NCBI GenBank assembly: GCA_021835105.1
Contig: JAKBQS010000008.1
Coordinates: forward strand, 1 to 22,945
Reading direction: 5' to 3'
DNA length: 22,945 nucleotides
From: Microcaldota archaeon
GTDB taxonomy: Archaea > Micrarchaeota > Micrarchaeia > Micrarchaeales > CABMGC01
Shown: positions 21,927-22,945 of the stretch, piece after piece
How positions within the stretch are numbered: position 1 is the stretch's first letter
Layout of the letters: each line of letters opens with the position of its first letter
Program-made: the position numbers and the translations under genes
The notes under the pieces: model-generated
The model's database searches: none
Seen by the model: the letters and a program-made list of their open reading frames with translations, nothing else
Told to the model about the DNA's origin: nothing

Positions 21927-22945
21927 TCAATGGGAATTTGCAGCTGAAAAGTTTGCGTTGGAGGCTATTATCTCGGCTGTCTGCCGTATCGGCTTCTTTA
22001 GATCGTTGCGCATGTTCTCCTTCTTTCCGAAGAAGCCGTTTATTCTGTTGATTGTCTCCCTGCTTGATGAATACCCGAAGTTTTCTATATACCTGCCCAG
22101 CATATGAGTGCCGCTGGCGTAATTACTCATTAGCGTCTTCCAGTTCTTAGTCTCCCATACCCACAGGAGATCAAGGTTTGAAGGATCTGAAGACACCGAA
22201 GCAGGTATGTATATCGAGTCCTGCTTGCGAATCTCATTTGATGTTGATAGGTATAGTGCCCTTTCGAGGAGCTTCTTGTCCCTGAATTGGCCTATTGCAC
22301 CGAGTATCCTGAGTTTCTCCTCGGGCATTCTGGCCTCCTTGAATCTGCTTATAAATCTTGAGAATTCCTTGCTACCGCCATACATTGCATTTATGCTGTA
22401 TATGGAACCCATTAGGTTAGGGTCTGCAGCGGGGCTCTGGTGCATGTACTCCCCAAAAAGCTTCTTCGCTTTAGATATGACTTCTGCGTTGCCACCGAAT
22501 GCCGATGCGTAGATGGCGTTGCCCCTTAGCATTGTGCTTATTATTGACTCGCCCTTTTTCTTGGACCAGCCGAGCTGCTTCAGGATAGAGAAACCGCACT
22601 CCGCGGTGAGTTTGATGGCCCTCTTTCTTTCATCACCATCAGGAAGCATTTTTGAGAGCCATATCATATGGCGTAGATTTGCAGAGTTTGCGGGGTAGCT
22701 GAGCTCTTCATGGTGATTTTCCGCGAAATCCAAGTACTCTTCAGCTTTTATTCTTCCAGATCTTGCGAGAGCGAAAAGGTCGCTTATTATCCCCCACTCT
22801 TCCTTGCCGCTTAGTTCTTGTTTAGCCATCCTGCCAGATAATTCTTCTAATATACCTTTTGAATACCTGACTCTGTAGAATCCCGTCCTGTCTCCATTTA
22901 TCAGCCCATCTTTTGCATCGCGTATGCTCCCGCCTCTCTTTTCGA
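21927..22945 (-). CDS. M1-family aminopeptidase, C-terminal part (N-terminus beyond window edge)
   Basis: This is the C-terminal region of a zinc aminopeptidase of the tricorn-interacting factor F2/F3 or ERAP1 type, which trims peptides from the proteasome. The frame is open to the right edge. Before the ATG at 22829, in frame, comes DGLINGDRTGFYRVRYSK, which is the family's N-x-x-x-x-G-x-Y-R-V-x-Y motif joining the catalytic part to the helical domain. The ATG is therefore internal, not a start. The 300-odd residues after it form the all-helical ERAP1 C-terminal domain (LKKPIRQTAEIIASNANF at its end). The HExxH catalytic site would lie outside the window. Confidence 0.88.
   Translation of the reverse strand, partial: EKRGGSIRDAKDGLINGDRTGFYRVRYSKGILEELSGRMAKQELSGKEEWGIISDLFALARSGRIKAEEYLDFAENHHEELSYPANSANLRHMIWLSKMLPDGDERKRAIKLTAECGFSILKQLGWSKKKGESIISTMLRGNAIYASAFGGNAEVISKAKKLFGEYMHQSPAADPNLMGSIYSINAMYGGSKEFSRFISRFKEARMPEEKLRILGAIGQFRDKKLLERALYLSTSNEIRKQDSIYIPASVSSDPSNLDLLWVWETKNWKTLMSNYASGTHMLGRYIENFGYSSSRETINRINGFFGKKENMRNDLKKPIRQTAEIIASNANFSAANSH

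Noticed and set aside
22829..22831. ATG at 22829 as the start of a 300-residue protein
   Set aside because: The frame continues upstream to the edge and encodes the M1 aminopeptidase motif NGDRTGFYRVRY just before it, so this Met is internal.
1..22945. CRISPR arrays, tRNA or rRNA genes, insertion sequences
   Set aside because: No direct-repeat series, no tRNA-like T-loop with acceptor stem pairing, and no transposase or terminal inverted repeats were seen. Almost all bases belong to recognisable genes.

Overview
The window is a gene-dense stretch of an archaeal chromosome. Archaeal or archaeal/eukaryotic proteins support this: topoisomerase VI subunit A, membrane-anchored LonB, RNase P protein Rnp1, ribosomal proteins S4e, L32e, L19e and S8e, a Cgi121-like KEOPS subunit and an archaeal-type UMP kinase. 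Promoters look archaeal: AT-rich TATA-like boxes lie about 25-30 bases before several start codons, suggesting leaderless or very short-leader mRNAs. Genes abut or overlap by a few bases. A small-genome lineage such as the DPANN archaea (for example Micrarchaeota) is possible, but nothing here proves the phylum. I found no tRNA, rRNA, insertion sequence or CRISPR array.

Layout. 1-3971 (minus): an MscS channel, then lonB, then top6A, which is cut by the left edge. The 241-base gap between mscS and lonB is the longest non-coding stretch and holds two perfect inverted repeats. 4068-5425: two small membrane proteins on the plus strand flank a minus-strand pair of half-size EamA/SMR-type transporters. 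5441-8190 (plus): topoisomerase I and a TrmI-like tRNA methyltransferase. 8182-9932 (minus): two paralogous multi-spanning membrane proteins in tandem. 9997-15816 (plus): rnp1 and an spc-type ribosomal cluster in the order S17-L14-L24-S4e-L5-S14-S8-L6-L32e-L19e-L18-S5. S14 is only 50 residues. The cluster lacks L22-S3-L29 upstream and L30-L15-secY downstream, so it is a cut-down version of the usual archaeal order. 15828-18809 (minus): S8e, an unannotated ORF with no standard start codon, ornithine carbamoyltransferase, UMP kinase and 3-methyladenine DNA glycosylase I, probably one transcription unit. 18932-20595 (plus): a Cgi121-like KEOPS subunit and an MFS transporter. 20602-22945 (minus): malic enzyme and the C-terminal part of an M1 aminopeptidase cut by the right edge.

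How the genes fit together. Most of the window serves information processing: translation, tRNA modification and processing, and DNA topology and repair. Inside the ribosomal cluster, Shine-Dalgarno-like GTGAT or AGGTGAT elements sit on or beside the stop codon of the preceding gene, which suggests translational coupling.

The most notable observation is the ORF directly after S8e (18030-18404). It is open for 127 codons and has a perfect AGGTGAT element, but its only well-placed start would be ATA. Its layout weakly resembles the KEOPS subunit Pcc1, and the divergent neighbour across S8e looks like KEOPS subunit Cgi121.
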